Source of the DNA: Methylovirgula sp.
GTDB lineage: Bacteria > Pseudomonadota > Alphaproteobacteria > Rhizobiales > Beijerinckiaceae
Length of the DNA: 12,005 nt
Direction: 5' to 3'
NCBI GenBank assembly: GCA_030044485.1
Contig: JASHVQ010000131.1
Span: 1-12,005, forward strand
Shown: in pieces, positions 1 to 7,187 of the stretch
Position numbering within the stretch: the stretch's first letter is position 1
Layout: each line of letters starts with the position of its first letter
Notes under the pieces: generated by a model
What the model saw: only the letters and a program-made list of their open reading frames with translations
Database searches by the model: none
What the model was told of the DNA's origin: nothing
Position numbers and translations under genes: made by a program

Positions 1-987
1 CGTCTCGGGTTGGTTCGTGCCGTGGATGCGGTAGAGCGACGAGCCGAGGTAGAGGGCGCGCGCCCCCAACGGATTGTCGGGACCGCCGTCCAAATGCGCC
101 GGCAGATCGGGGCGCCGCTTCAGCATGTCGGAGGGCGGAATCCATGCCGGCCATTCGGCCTTGCGGGTAATCTTTTTGATCCCCGCCCATTCGTAGCCGG
201 GGCGGCCGACGCCGATGCCGTAGCGCAAAGCCTTGCCGTGCCTCTCCACCAGGAAGAGAAATTTGTCCGGCGTGTCGATGATGACCGTGCCCGGCTTTTC
301 CTGCCCGGCGTAATCGACTTCCTGACGCATGTAGACCGGGCTGATACCGGATTGCGGCGACGCTGCGGGCTCGGCCTCGGCCCGATAGTCGGCGGGCTGA
401 ACACGCCCTTGAGTTAGGGCGTAGGGTCGCGGGCTCGCGGCCTGCGGGCGTCCATAGGATTGCGGGTTGGCGGGAGGCTGCGCCGGGGCGTATTGAGCCG
501 CGGCGGGGGCCAAAATGGGATCGTAGCTCTGCCCGGCCGGCGCGGCATATTGCGCCGGAGCATAGGCTCGGACCGGCGCGGAAGACTGATAAGAAGACTG
601 ATAATTTGACGCGGGCGTCGAGGGCGGCAGGGGATCGTTGGTCTGCTGGGCGTATCGCGGCGGAACATAGGTCGGCGGCGGATAGGATGGCGCATAGGAT
701 TGAGCGTAGTTCGGCGCCGCGTCGGGCGGTGTCACGTCATAATTCGGCGCGGCAAGGTTGACGGGGACCGGCGTGTAAGAATGGGTGACGGCGTCGAACC
801 AGGTTTGCGTGCCGGGCGCCGCAAAACTCGTGGCGGGCGGCGTCATGTCGTGCCGGGCGAAGAGATATTGGATGAGGCCGCCGTAGTTCTGCGCCGGCGC
901 ATAGGTCTGCGCGTCCGTCTCGTTGAGCGCAAAGGGCGGGATTGTGAGCGCCGCCGCGCAAAGCCAGAGCACGGAACGCTTCGTCAT
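1..987 (-). CDS. Secreted L,D-transpeptidase (YkuD family), C-terminus cut by window edge
   Basis: This is probably a periplasmic peptidoglycan cross-linking enzyme (L,D-transpeptidase, ErfK/YbiS/YkuD fold). The 329 visible residues begin with a signal peptide (MTKRS, then a hydrophobic run to about residue 21). A long low-complexity segment rich in Tyr, Pro, Ala and Gln follows, at about 27-215, with YAPAQ- and YQSS-type repeats. The start of the YkuD domain is at about 233-329: TVIIDTP, then FLFLVERHGKALRYGIGVGR, then WPAWIPP, NPLGARALYLG and YRIHGTN. The last of these contains the first conserved His. The catalytic Cys motif (SHGCxR in the family) would lie beyond the edge, so activity cannot be confirmed here. 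The ATG at 987 is the first start after an in-frame TGA four codons upstream and it gives a good signal peptide; no strong ribosome site is visible. The gene lies downstream of manC on the same strand with a 223-base gap. The low-complexity linker is typical of alphaproteobacterial members. Confidence 0.88.
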   Translation of the reverse strand, partial: MTKRSVLWLCAAALTIPPFALNETDAQTYAPAQNYGGLIQYLFARHDMTPPATSFAAPGTQTWFDAVTHSYTPVPVNLAAPNYDVTPPDAAPNYAQSYAPSYPPPTYVPPRYAQQTNDPLPPSTPASNYQSSYQSSAPVRAYAPAQYAAPAGQSYDPILAPAAAQYAPAQPPANPQSYGRPQAASPRPYALTQGRVQPADYRAEAEPAASPQSGISPVYMRQEVDYAGQEKPGTVIIDTPDKFLFLVERHGKALRYGIGVGRPGYEWAGIKKITRKAEWPAWIPPSDMLKRRPDLPAHLDGGPDNPLGARALYLGSSLYRIHGTNQPET

Positions 988-1141
988 TTTCGTTCAGCCA
1001 TGCCAAATCCGCGGGAATTGAATGGTCAACGAAAGCGCCTGTTGAAATTCATGCTTTGCGGCAAGTAACTGGGTAATCTCAATGGCTTTGGTAAAGGAAG
1101 CGTAAACCGCAGGCGCCGGCGCGCCGCGCGCTCCGAAAATA

Positions 1142-1207
1142 GACTTTCGAGCAAGACGGATTTCCCAAGGAAGACGGATTTCCCGAGGAAGATGGATTTT
1201 CGAGGAA
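1142..1207. repeat. 18-bp tandem repeat (about 3 to 4 copies)
   Basis: Two near-identical 18-bp units lie at 1155-1172 and 1173-1190 (GACGGATTTCCCAAGGAA and GACGGATTTCCCGAGGAA, one difference). A third unit at 1191-1207 is one base shorter (GATGGATTTTCGAGGAA). A degraded partial copy, GACTTTCGAGCAA, lies at about 1142-1154. The array ends four bases from the manC stop codon, so it sits in the manC 3' flank, between manC and the L,D-transpeptidase gene. The unit is a multiple of three and free of stops in the minus-strand frame it could be read in, where it would give a hexapeptide repeat. I see no convincing gene using that frame. Its role is unknown; replication slippage is the simplest origin. 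Confidence 0.9.
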
Positions 1208-1210
1208 GCC

Positions 1211-2653
1211 TCAGACGCGGTTGTAGACGTCTTCGAGGCGAACGATGTCATCTTCGCCGAGGTAGGACCCGGTTTGCACCTCGATCAATTCGAGGTCGAT
1301 CTTTCCCGGATTGGCGAGGCGATGGATCGTGCCGATCGGCAGGTAGATCGATTCGTTCTCGTGAACGAGAACGACGTCGTCGTTGCGCGTCACTTCGGCG
1401 GTGCCGCGAACGACGATCCAATGCTCGGCGCGATGCAAGTGCTTTTGCAGCGAGAGTCTCGCGCCGGGTTTCACGACGATGCGCTTAACGTGATAGCGCG
1501 AGCCGCGATCGACCGACTGGTAATAGCCCCAGGGGCGGTGGCTCCTTTTGTGCTCAAAGGCCTCGCGGCGATTTTCGCTCTTGAGCCGATCGACGAGCTG
1601 CTTGACTTTATCGCCATGCGCCCGATCGAGCACGAGCACGGCGTCTTCGGTCGTCACCACGACGACATTGTCGACGCCGACCACGGTGGTCAAATTTTCA
1701 TCGGAGCGGATGTGGACGTTGCGCGCATCCATGACGACGCCGTGGCCGCGAACCGAATTGCCGTTGGCGTCACGTTGCGACAATTCGCACACCGCCGCCC
1801 ACGTGCCGACGTCCGACCAACCGATGTCGGCGGGGACGACCGCCGCGCGCTGCGTATGTTCCATGACCGCATAGTCGATGGAGATTTTCGGGGCGCGCGC
1901 GAAAGCCTCTTTGTCGAGCAGAAGGAAATCGAGATCGCGGCGCGCCTTGGCCAGGGCGTCGCAGGCCGCCTCGAGAATTGCCGGCGCGAAACGCCGCAGT
2001 TCCTCCTCCATGATGTCGGCGCGGAAAAAGAAATTGCCGGCGTTCCACAAGTGCCCGGCGGCAACGTAAGCCGCGGCTGTGGGGGCATCGGGCTTTTCGA
2101 CGAAGGCCTCGACTTTGAGAACCGTGCCATTGTCGACGACCGCTTTGCCCGTCTTGATGTAGCCATAGCCGGTGGCCGGTTCCTTCGGCTTTATGCCGAG
2201 CGTGACGATGTGGCCGCCGGCCGCAGCGGCAGCCGCTTCGCGGCACGAGGCGATGAAACCGCCGCGGTCGCGCAGCGTATGGTCGGCCGCCAGGACCGCG
2301 ACGATCGTCTTGGGATCGGTTTCCATCGCCAGTTCCGTGCCCACCGCAACGGCGGGGCCGGAGTCTCTGCGCAAGGGCTCGAGCACGATATGCGCGCTCC
2401 TGCCAATTTCCTGCAACTGCTCGGCGATGAGAAAACGATAGTCCTGGTTCGAAATGACGATCGGCGTTTCGAACAAAGGATCGGTCAGCGTCTCGATCGC
2501 CGTTTGAAACGTCGAGCGCGAACCGAGAAGGGGAATGAACTGCTTGGGACGGCTCTCGCGCGACTCGGGCCACACCCGCGTACCCGAGCCGCCGCACATG
2601 ATGATGGGAAGGATCTTCAACAATTTCCCCGTCTTGACCCCTGCTGCCGGCAC
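1211..2653 (-). CDS. manC: Mannose-1-phosphate guanylyltransferase / mannose-6-phosphate isomerase (type II)
   Basis: This bifunctional cytosolic enzyme makes GDP-mannose. Its C-terminal half converts fructose-6-P to mannose-6-P, and its N-terminal half joins mannose-1-P to GTP. The N-terminal nucleotidyltransferase signature is clear: CGGSGTRVWPESR followed by RPKQF at about 20-39. The C-terminal cupin of type II phosphomannose isomerases is at about 395-480, with SLQKHLHRAEHWIVV (candidate metal ligands Q403, H405, E410) and GTIHRLANPG (H444). The 480-residue length fits the ManC/AlgA/XanB family. The start is uncertain. GTG at 2653 has no ribosome site, while TTG at 2623 or 2620, after a GGGGAAA stretch, would remove about 10 residues and keep the whole domain. 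GDP-mannose would feed exopolysaccharide or LPS sugars; no glycosyltransferase lies in the window, so the product is not known. A 12-bp tandem duplication lies upstream. Confidence 0.95.
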   Translation of the reverse strand: MPAAGVKTGKLLKILPIIMCGGSGTRVWPESRESRPKQFIPLLGSRSTFQTAIETLTDPLFETPIVISNQDYRFLIAEQLQEIGRSAHIVLEPLRRDSGPAVAVGTELAMETDPKTIVAVLAADHTLRDRGGFIASCREAAAAAAGGHIVTLGIKPKEPATGYGYIKTGKAVVDNGTVLKVEAFVEKPDAPTAAAYVAAGHLWNAGNFFFRADIMEEELRRFAPAILEAACDALAKARRDLDFLLLDKEAFARAPKISIDYAVMEHTQRAAVVPADIGWSDVGTWAAVCELSQRDANGNSVRGHGVVMDARNVHIRSDENLTTVVGVDNVVVVTTEDAVLVLDRAHGDKVKQLVDRLKSENRREAFEHKRSHRPWGYYQSVDRGSRYHVKRIVVKPGARLSLQKHLHRAEHWIVVRGTAEVTRNDDVVLVHENESIYLPIGTIHRLANPGKIDLELIEVQTGSYLGEDDIVRLEDVYNRV

Positions 2654-2706
2654 AAAGCCGAGGGCCGCCGTCGCGGCGCGATCCTAACCGGTCGAACCGG
2701 AGCTGA

Positions 2707-2730
2707 ATAGGCCACTTGATAGGCCACTTG
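2707..2730. repeat. Perfect 12-bp tandem duplication
   Basis: ATAGGCCACTTG occurs twice with no spacer, at 2707-2718 and 2719-2730. It lies in the 123-base gap between the CYTH-CHAD stop and the manC start, about 54 bases upstream of the annotated manC start. It looks like a recent slippage duplication. It would change promoter or leader spacing for manC if transcription starts in this gap. Confidence 0.9.
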
Positions 2731-2756
2731 CGCGGGAAATGCCGATGCCGTTAAGC

Positions 2757-2774
2757 CGAGGGTTGTTCCCCTCG
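2757..2774 (-). terminator. Hairpin just after the CYTH-CHAD stop, possible terminator
   Basis: On the minus strand the bases CGAGGG, loop GAACAA, CCCTCG form a perfect 6-bp GC-rich stem two bases after the CHAD stop codon. The sequence that follows (GGCTTAACGG) lacks a run of T, so this is not a textbook Rho-independent terminator. It may be a weak terminator or a 3'-end stabilising stem separating CHAD from manC. Confidence 0.4.
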
Positions 2775-2776
2775 CC

Positions 2777-4351
2777 CTAGCGGTCTCCAAGCTCGTCCCA
2801 AAACGGTTTGATGTCGGCGAGAGCGCGGCGCGCTTTGCCCGCCTTTTTCTGGAATTCGGCTTCCGGCAGGCCCTTGATGTTATCGGCCAGGGATTCGATT
2901 GCGAGACCGGGGAGGCCCGCGTCGCTGAGGCGTTCCTCGCCGATCTCCTGCATCAGGGACGCAAGAAAACGCCGCGCCATGCGCACGTCGTTCTCCTTGC
3001 CGAGGATCGACTGCAAATCCTTGAGAGAGGCAATGAACGAACGGAAACGCTTATGCGACTTCGGATGCGCCTTGGGGGCGACGAGGCTTTCGAAAAACTC
3101 GCTGCTGTAGCGCAAGTTTTTGGCGCGAATTCGAATCTTGTGACGCTCTTCGTGGTCGGCATCTTCGAGGTCGCGACAGCGCTCTTTGAAGCGGCGCGTC
3201 GCCGTGGCGAGCTTTCGCTCGACGAAGATGCCAACGTCCTCCCGCCGCCGGTTCTTGCGCTCGGCATCGCGCGTCCAATCGCCGGCTTCGATCCAGGCGA
3301 CGAGACGCAGGTATAGGCTTTGCGGCGCCGACAAGGCGGCGACCAGCTCGTCATAGGCCGCGGCGCGGCGCACATCCATCATGTGCAGGAGCGCCTGGGC
3401 CGGCGCCGGGGGATCCTTGCCGACCGTCGGCTCGATGACATCGGCGATCAGAACGTCGAGATCGCGCGCCTTCTGAAGATTCGCCGCGAGCCGTTTGAGC
3501 TCGGCGAATAGCTCGTCGCCTTCCGGACCCGAGACCAGCGGGGAGAAGAGCCGAAGCGCCGTTGAAAGGCGGCGCAGCGCGACGCGACACTGGTGCACGG
3601 CTTCGCGGTCGCGGGTCGCGCGGATCGCCGCCTCGTTGACGAGGAACTGGTCGAAACAGGCGCGCGCGATCGTCTGAAACGCCGCCGCGGCGTCCATGTC
3701 GGGGGAAAGTTTCGGCACAAAGGCCGTGACATGCTGGTCGCGCAGGCCTCCGCAGAAGCGGTAGCCGCGCAGCGCCGTCCCCTCGGCGCTCAGACGCAGT
3801 TTTTCCGGATCGCAAATCTGTTTCAAGAGCGAGAAGAAATCCCGCGCCGATCCGCCCTTGCGCGCAAAAGTCGCGAGCGCGCAAGACATCTGGCGGCGGT
3901 TCCCGGTAATCCGCAAACGCTCGAGTTTGATCTCGGTTTTTGCGCCGGCAACGCGTAAGGCCCAGCGATCGCTTTGCGTTTCGACTTGGAACTGGACGCA
4001 TTGCGGCTCGTCCTTGGGGCGCAGAAGGGCGCGGATGGAGCGGCGCGCCGGCGACGAGGTCGCCGCCGAGAGCGGCTCGGCGACTTCCGCCCAGCCGTTC
4101 GGAGCAGGCAGGCCGTAGGCGGTCTTGGCGAGGGCTTCCTTTACGTCGTCGGAGGTAAATTGGCCGCTGCGGCGGACGCTGAGAGCCAAGCCGCGATTGC
4201 CGATCGCGGCCTGCGGCGTGTCAAGATAAATGGCGAATTCTCTTGTCGCGGCCTTTGGCTCGGCGCCCAGACGCTCGACGCTGCCGATCAGCCAATCGCA
4301 AGTTTGCGGATCGAGATCGAACCGACAGGAAATCTCACGCGCCTTACGCAT
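2777..4351 (-). CDS. CYTH-CHAD domain protein
   Basis: This 524-residue protein joins an N-terminal CYTH-like domain (about 1-205) to a C-terminal CHAD domain (about 222-524). CHAD is an alpha-helical, positively charged domain known to bind inorganic polyphosphate. Its hallmark basic helices are visible: HQCRVALRRLSTALRLF (253-269) and HKIRIRAKNLRYSSEFF (404-420), plus LQSILGKENDVRMARRF near 446-462. In the CYTH part, YLDTP (42-46) and the basic LSVRRSG (57-63) fit the family, whose members include triphosphatases. The defining ExExK metal-binding motif, however, reads EISCR (6-10), with the second Glu and the Lys replaced, so triphosphatase activity is doubtful. ATG at 4351 was chosen because GGAG sits 5 bases upstream (4357-4360); a longer in-frame extension to 4462 adds 37 residues with no family similarity. 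The likely role is polyphosphate binding or granule association, inferred from family. No polyphosphate kinase is nearby. Confidence 0.88.
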   Translation of the reverse strand: MRKAREISCRFDLDPQTCDWLIGSVERLGAEPKAATREFAIYLDTPQAAIGNRGLALSVRRSGQFTSDDVKEALAKTAYGLPAPNGWAEVAEPLSAATSSPARRSIRALLRPKDEPQCVQFQVETQSDRWALRVAGAKTEIKLERLRITGNRRQMSCALATFARKGGSARDFFSLLKQICDPEKLRLSAEGTALRGYRFCGGLRDQHVTAFVPKLSPDMDAAAAFQTIARACFDQFLVNEAAIRATRDREAVHQCRVALRRLSTALRLFSPLVSGPEGDELFAELKRLAANLQKARDLDVLIADVIEPTVGKDPPAPAQALLHMMDVRRAAAYDELVAALSAPQSLYLRLVAWIEAGDWTRDAERKNRRREDVGIFVERKLATATRRFKERCRDLEDADHEERHKIRIRAKNLRYSSEFFESLVAPKAHPKSHKRFRSFIASLKDLQSILGKENDVRMARRFLASLMQEIGEERLSDAGLPGLAIESLADNIKGLPEAEFQKKAGKARRALADIKPFWDELGDR

Positions 4352-4656
4352 GCGCACTCCGCGCCGATGGTGCGATACGGTCCCCGCGCCTTGTCCAATG
4401 TCTGAGCAAAGTCGCGCGCACCGGGGATATTTTCTAGCCCGGAAATGCGATTTCGGCATCATTTCGATGAAGATGCGCCCATGTGGCGATTATTGAAGCG
4501 ATTTCTGCTGCGCCAGAGCGCCGCTCCGGCCTCGTTGGGAGACGGCAATCGGAGCCTCGCCCGGGTTCGGGCGGGTTCTGCCGTGATTGCCCTCGCCCGC
4601 GGCGCCCCAAGGATCACATCGTTCGAACGGATCGGCGAGCCCGGCGATGAGGCTTC
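4352..4656. other. Spacer between the CYTH-CHAD start and the ilvE stop
   Basis: These 305 bases should hold the promoter for the CYTH-CHAD gene and the 3' end of the ilvE transcript. The only sites I can support are the CHAD ribosome site (GGAG, 4357-4360) and a small hairpin at 4558-4573. An 83-residue plus-strand reading frame at 4445-4696 has no recognisable domain and no clear ribosome site, and it runs into the ilvE 3' end, so I do not call it. An A/T-rich patch near 4428-4440 could belong to a promoter, but I see no matching -35 box. Confidence 0.5.
4558..4573 (-). terminator. Short GC hairpin downstream of ilvE, weak terminator candidate
   Basis: CGCCCG, loop AACC, CGGGCG on the minus strand makes a perfect 6-bp stem with a 4-base loop, about 83 bases after the ilvE stop codon. 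No T-run follows, so termination is a guess. The site is also a chance possibility in such GC-rich DNA. Confidence 0.25.
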
Positions 4657-5544
4657 TCAGGCCGCCTCCTGCTTGGGGCGCACTTCGGCCGAATAATCCT
4701 CGACGAAGGTGCGCGACAGAATCCCGGGCGTGAATTTATAGGGCCCGATTTCCGAAACCGGCGTAACTTCGGCACCCGTGCCGGTGATGAAACATTCCTC
4801 GAATTTCTCGAGTTCCTCCGGCATGATACGCCGCTCGACGACCTTGATGCCGCGGCGCCGCGCCAGGTCGATGACGGTACGCCGCGTGATCCCGTCGAGA
4901 AAACAATCGGCGATCGGCGTGTGAAGCACGCCGTCCGCGGCAAAGAAAATATTGGCGCCGGTACATTCGGCGACGCGTCCCTGCCAATCGAGCATCATGG
5001 CGTCGGCATAGCCGCGCCGCTCGGCCCGGTGCTTGGAGATGGTGCAGATCATGTAAAGGCCGGCGGCCTTGGCGAGGCTCGGCGCGGTGCGCGGGTCGGG
5101 GCGGCGATATTCGGCAATGTCGAGGCGGATGCCGCGCATCTTTTCCGCCACGTTGAACATGCTGGGCCAAGGCCAGACGGCGATGACCGTGTTGACGGTC
5201 GAATTCTGCGCCGCGACCGCCATCATTTCGCTGCCGCGCCAGGCGACCGGGCGCACGTAGCAGTCCGTCAGATTGTTCTTGTCGACGACGAGCTGCTTGG
5301 CCGCATCGAGCTCGGCGACCGAGTAGGGGATTTCGAAATCGAGCTGATTGGCGGAGCGCTTGAAGCGCTCCGAATGTTCGGTGGATTTGAAAATCTTGCC
5401 GCCGTAGGCGCGTTCGCCCTCGAAAACGCAGGAGGCGTAGTGCAGCCCATGCGAGAGGACGTGCAGCTTGGCATCGCTCCAAGCCAGGAGCTTGCCGTTC
5501 ATCCAGATGAAGCCGTCGCGCTGGTCGAAAGGCAGGACGGACAT
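4657..5544 (-). CDS. ilvE: Branched-chain amino acid aminotransferase
   Basis: This is a PLP-dependent class IV aminotransferase catalysing the last step of leucine, isoleucine and valine synthesis, or the first step of their breakdown, with glutamate/2-oxoglutarate as the partner pair. The 295-residue length is near that of the E. coli enzyme (about 309). Visible features are SHGLHYASCVFEGERAY (31-47), the PLP lysine at K159 in SLAKAAGLY, AECTGANIFF with E193 (PLP N1 contact in the family), LDGITRRTV (216-224), and the C-terminal TGTGAEVTPV (254-263). The start at 5544 is supported by AGGAG nine bases upstream (5554-5558). The gene is divergent from the MarR/two-component operon and shares its control region, so regulation by those proteins is possible but not shown. 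Class IV also contains D-amino acid transaminases and aminodeoxychorismate lyases; the length and motifs favour IlvE. Confidence 0.95.
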   Translation of the reverse strand: MSVLPFDQRDGFIWMNGKLLAWSDAKLHVLSHGLHYASCVFEGERAYGGKIFKSTEHSERFKRSANQLDFEIPYSVAELDAAKQLVVDKNNLTDCYVRPVAWRGSEMMAVAAQNSTVNTVIAVWPWPSMFNVAEKMRGIRLDIAEYRRPDPRTAPSLAKAAGLYMICTISKHRAERRGYADAMMLDWQGRVAECTGANIFFAADGVLHTPIADCFLDGITRRTVIDLARRRGIKVVERRIMPEELEKFEECFITGTGAEVTPVSEIGPYKFTPGILSRTFVEDYSAEVRPKQEAA

Positions 5545-5652
5545 CGAGCCGCACTCCTCTTACATCACCGTCCGCGGCGCGGGCGGATCTTGTTTTTGAC
5601 GGGAGCCGCCCGCGGCGATCGAATTCGCGATCAATTGTCGTCCGCAGATGGC

Positions 5653-5681
5653 TTGACGGGTAGCAATCTTGCTGAAATATG
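5653..5681 (+). promoter_or_regulatory. Candidate promoter for the marR operon
   Basis: TTGACG (5653-5658) followed after 17 bases by AATATG (5676-5681) is a plausible -35/-10 pair for the housekeeping sigma factor. The -35 is strong and the -10 is poor (3 of 6). It reads toward the MarR gene and lies in the A/T-richest patch of the spacer. Confidence 0.35.
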
Positions 5682-5685
5682 TCAA
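5657..5685 (-). promoter_or_regulatory. Candidate promoter for ilvE
   Basis: On the minus strand a perfect -35 box, TTGACA, occupies 5685-5680. Seventeen bases on is TACCCG (5662-5657), a weak -10. Alphaproteobacterial promoters often have a good -35 with a poor -10, so this is reasonable but unproven. It overlaps almost completely with the opposing candidate promoter. Confidence 0.35.
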
Positions 5686-5695
5686 TATCACTGAC
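5681..5695. promoter_or_regulatory. Inverted repeat in the shared promoter patch, possible operator
   Basis: GTCA, seven bases, TGAC lies at the downstream end of the plus-strand promoter and overlaps the minus-strand -35 box. A dimeric regulator such as the adjacent MarR protein could bind here and affect both directions. The half-sites are only four bases long, so chance is a real alternative. Confidence 0.22.
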
Positions 5696-5892
5696 TTAAA
5701 TTCCGCCGCTCTCGCTCAAAACCGGCGTCGGCCTTGGCCAAGAGCAATCGGGCCAATGAGCAATATGGCCGATGCCTCCCGCGCCGCGCTGCGCCAGACG
5801 CGCGCAGAGGCAACCGGGTTTTCGCGGGCCGAGATTGCAGCGCCTGAACCTGGCCGGTGGGCAATCGCCCGCCGGCCGAACCGGAAGGGGCC

Positions 5893-6453
5893 ATGGACTC
5901 CGCGCCGCGCAGAAAAACCTCGGAACCCGCGCAGGCGGCGGCGCCGCGGATCGCCGCGGACGCGGCGGATCCCGATCCGATGTTCGACCTCATCGAACTT
6001 CTCTTTTTCGCCTATCGCGACTTTGTCGGCGACGCCGACCGTCTCCTCGAGAATTACGGCTTCGGCCGGGCGCATCACAGGGTATTGCATTTTGTCAGCC
6101 GCCACCCGGGGCTCACGATCGCCGAGCTTCTCGATATACTGAAGATCACCAAGCAGAGTCTCAATCGCGTGCTCAAGGAACTGCGCGGCAAAGGCTATGT
6201 GGAAGTGCGCGCCGGAGCGGTCGACCGCCGGCAGCGGCAGCTCTATCCGACCAAGGCCGGCATCGCTCTCGCCCTCAGCATCGCCAAATTGCAGTCGCAG
6301 CGGTTTCGCCGCGTCTTCGGGCAATTGCAAAAGAGCGCGCGCCCCGAGGCGATCGCCTTCCTGCTCGCGCTGATCGATCCGGCGGAAAGAGACAAGGTCG
6401 CGGGCCTGGTCGCCGCCGGCGCGCGGCTGAAGCCCGCGGGGCGCGAGCCGTGA
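5893..6453 (+). CDS. MarR-family transcriptional regulator (PetP-like)
   Basis: This 186-residue winged-helix DNA-binding protein is the first gene of a three-gene operon. A variable, Ala-rich N-terminal tail (1-28) precedes a dimerisation helix and the wHTH at about 57-125: [18 protein letters not shown], then [19 protein letters not shown] (recognition helix), then the wing around [11 protein letters not shown] (110-120). ATG at 5893 follows GGAAGG (5883-5888). A GTG at 5857 would add 12 residues but lacks a ribosome site. The stop overlaps the next gene's start (GTGA), so its translation is probably coupled to the response regulator. A MarR protein directly before an OmpR-type regulator matches the petP-petR arrangement known from Rhodobacter capsulatus, and I infer orthology from order and family only. 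It may bind the ilvE/marR spacer. The effector is unknown. Confidence 0.88.
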   Translation: MDSAPRRKTSEPAQAAAPRIAADAADPDPMFDLIELLFFAYRDFVGDADRLLENYGFGRAHHRVLHFVSRHPGLTIAELLDILKITKQSLNRVLKELRGKGYVEVRAGAVDRRQRQLYPTKAGIALALSIAKLQSQRFRRVFGQLQKSARPEAIAFLLALIDPAERDKVAGLVAAGARLKPAGREP

Positions 6454-7187
6454 ACGACGTTTTGAAAGAGGCGGCGCCACCGGCCCCGGCGGACGACGCG
6501 GCGCATCTTCTCGTCATCGACGACGACCGGCGCATCCGCGCCCTGCTGCAGCGCTATCTCGGTGAACAAGGCTACCGCGTGACGCTTGCCGAAAACGTGG
6601 CGGAGGCGACGGCCTGTCTCAAGAATTTCGATTTCGATCTCATTATACTCGACGTCATGATGCCGGGCGAGAATGGCTTCGATTTCGCCGCCGAATTGCG
6701 CGCCGAGGCTTCGGCCCGCGCGCAAGTTCCGATTCTGATGCTCACGGCGCGCGCCGAGACGGAAGACAGGATCGCGGGTTTCGAGAAGGGCGTCGACGAT
6801 TTCCTCGGCAAGCCCTTCGAGCCGCGCGAGCTGCTGCTGCGCATCGCTTCGATCCTGCGCCGCGCCCAGCCGCGCTCGGCTTCGCTGCATGTGAGCCACG
6901 TCCATTTCGGCGGTTTCGTCTTCGATCTGCTGCGTGGCGAACTGCGGCGCGGCGACGAAATGATCCGCTTGACCGAGCGCGAGCGCGACATGCTACGCAC
7001 GCTTTCCGAACATGCCGGCGAGACGGTGACGCGCGAAGCGCTCGCCGGCCCAGGCGTCGCCGGCAACGAACGCACCATCGACGTGCAGGTCAACCGGCTG
7101 CGCCAGAAAATCGAACGCGATCCCGCAAATCCCTCGTATCTGCAAACCGTGCGCGGCGCGGGCTACCGGCTTATCGTCGACCGCTGA
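6450..7187 (+). CDS. OmpR/PhoB-family response regulator (PetR-like)
   Basis: This 245-residue two-component response regulator is probably phosphorylated by the kinase encoded next. The receiver domain (about 18-138) has the acidic pocket D24/D25, the phospho-acceptor D68 in [11 protein letters not shown]99 in LMLTA, and K121 in DDFLGKPF. The C-terminal winged helix (about 146-245) shows [29 protein letters not shown] as recognition helix, and TVRGAGYRL. The start is GTG at 6450, overlapping the MarR stop codon. The frame stays open far upstream through the MarR gene, but that part has no family similarity. The TGA stop shares its A with the kinase ATG. The DFLGKPF variant (Phe for the usual Tyr) is a mild change. 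The neighbours suggest a PetR-type regulator; its target genes are not identifiable here, though the divergent ilvE promoter is a candidate. Confidence 0.94.
   Translation: MNDVLKEAAPPAPADDAAHLLVIDDDRRIRALLQRYLGEQGYRVTLAENVAEATACLKNFDFDLIILDVMMPGENGFDFAAELRAEASARAQVPILMLTARAETEDRIAGFEKGVDDFLGKPFEPRELLLRIASILRRAQPRSASLHVSHVHFGGFVFDLLRGELRRGDEMIRLTERERDMLRTLSEHAGETVTREALAGPGVAGNERTIDVQVNRLRQKIERDPANPSYLQTVRGAGYRLIVDR

Larger units (their letters stand above)
5545..5892. other. Divergent ilvE / marR control region
   Basis: This 348-base spacer separates the ilvE start (minus) from the MarR start (plus). Nothing in it looks protein-coding. It holds the ilvE ribosome site (AGGAG, 5554-5558), the MarR ribosome site (GGAAGG, 5883-5888), candidate promoters in both directions around 5653-5690, and two small inverted repeats: GATCG-N6-CGATC at 5617-5632 and GTCA-N7-TGAC at 5681-5695. 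The stretch 5670-5700 is clearly A/T-richer than its surroundings, as expected for a promoter. The MarR transcript would have a leader of about 200 bases if it starts near 5690. Confidence 0.6.

Noticed and set aside
994..1251. An 85-codon minus-strand frame containing the 18-bp repeats
   Set aside because: It overlaps the manC 3' end, has no ribosome site or family similarity, and it is explained by the absence of stops in the repeat unit.
1274..2710. A 478-codon plus-strand open frame opposite manC
   Set aside because: It lies fully antisense to a clear enzyme gene, has no recognisable domain, and long antisense frames are common in GC-rich codon-biased DNA.
4445..4696. An 83-codon plus-strand frame between CYTH-CHAD and ilvE
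   Set aside because: It has no domain, no clear ribosome site and it overlaps the ilvE 3' end; too little to call a gene.
5772..6449. Upstream extension of the response-regulator frame
   Set aside because: The frame stays open through the MarR gene, but the extra 226 residues show no domain and would overlap a well-supported gene; the GTG at 6450 gives the normal family length.
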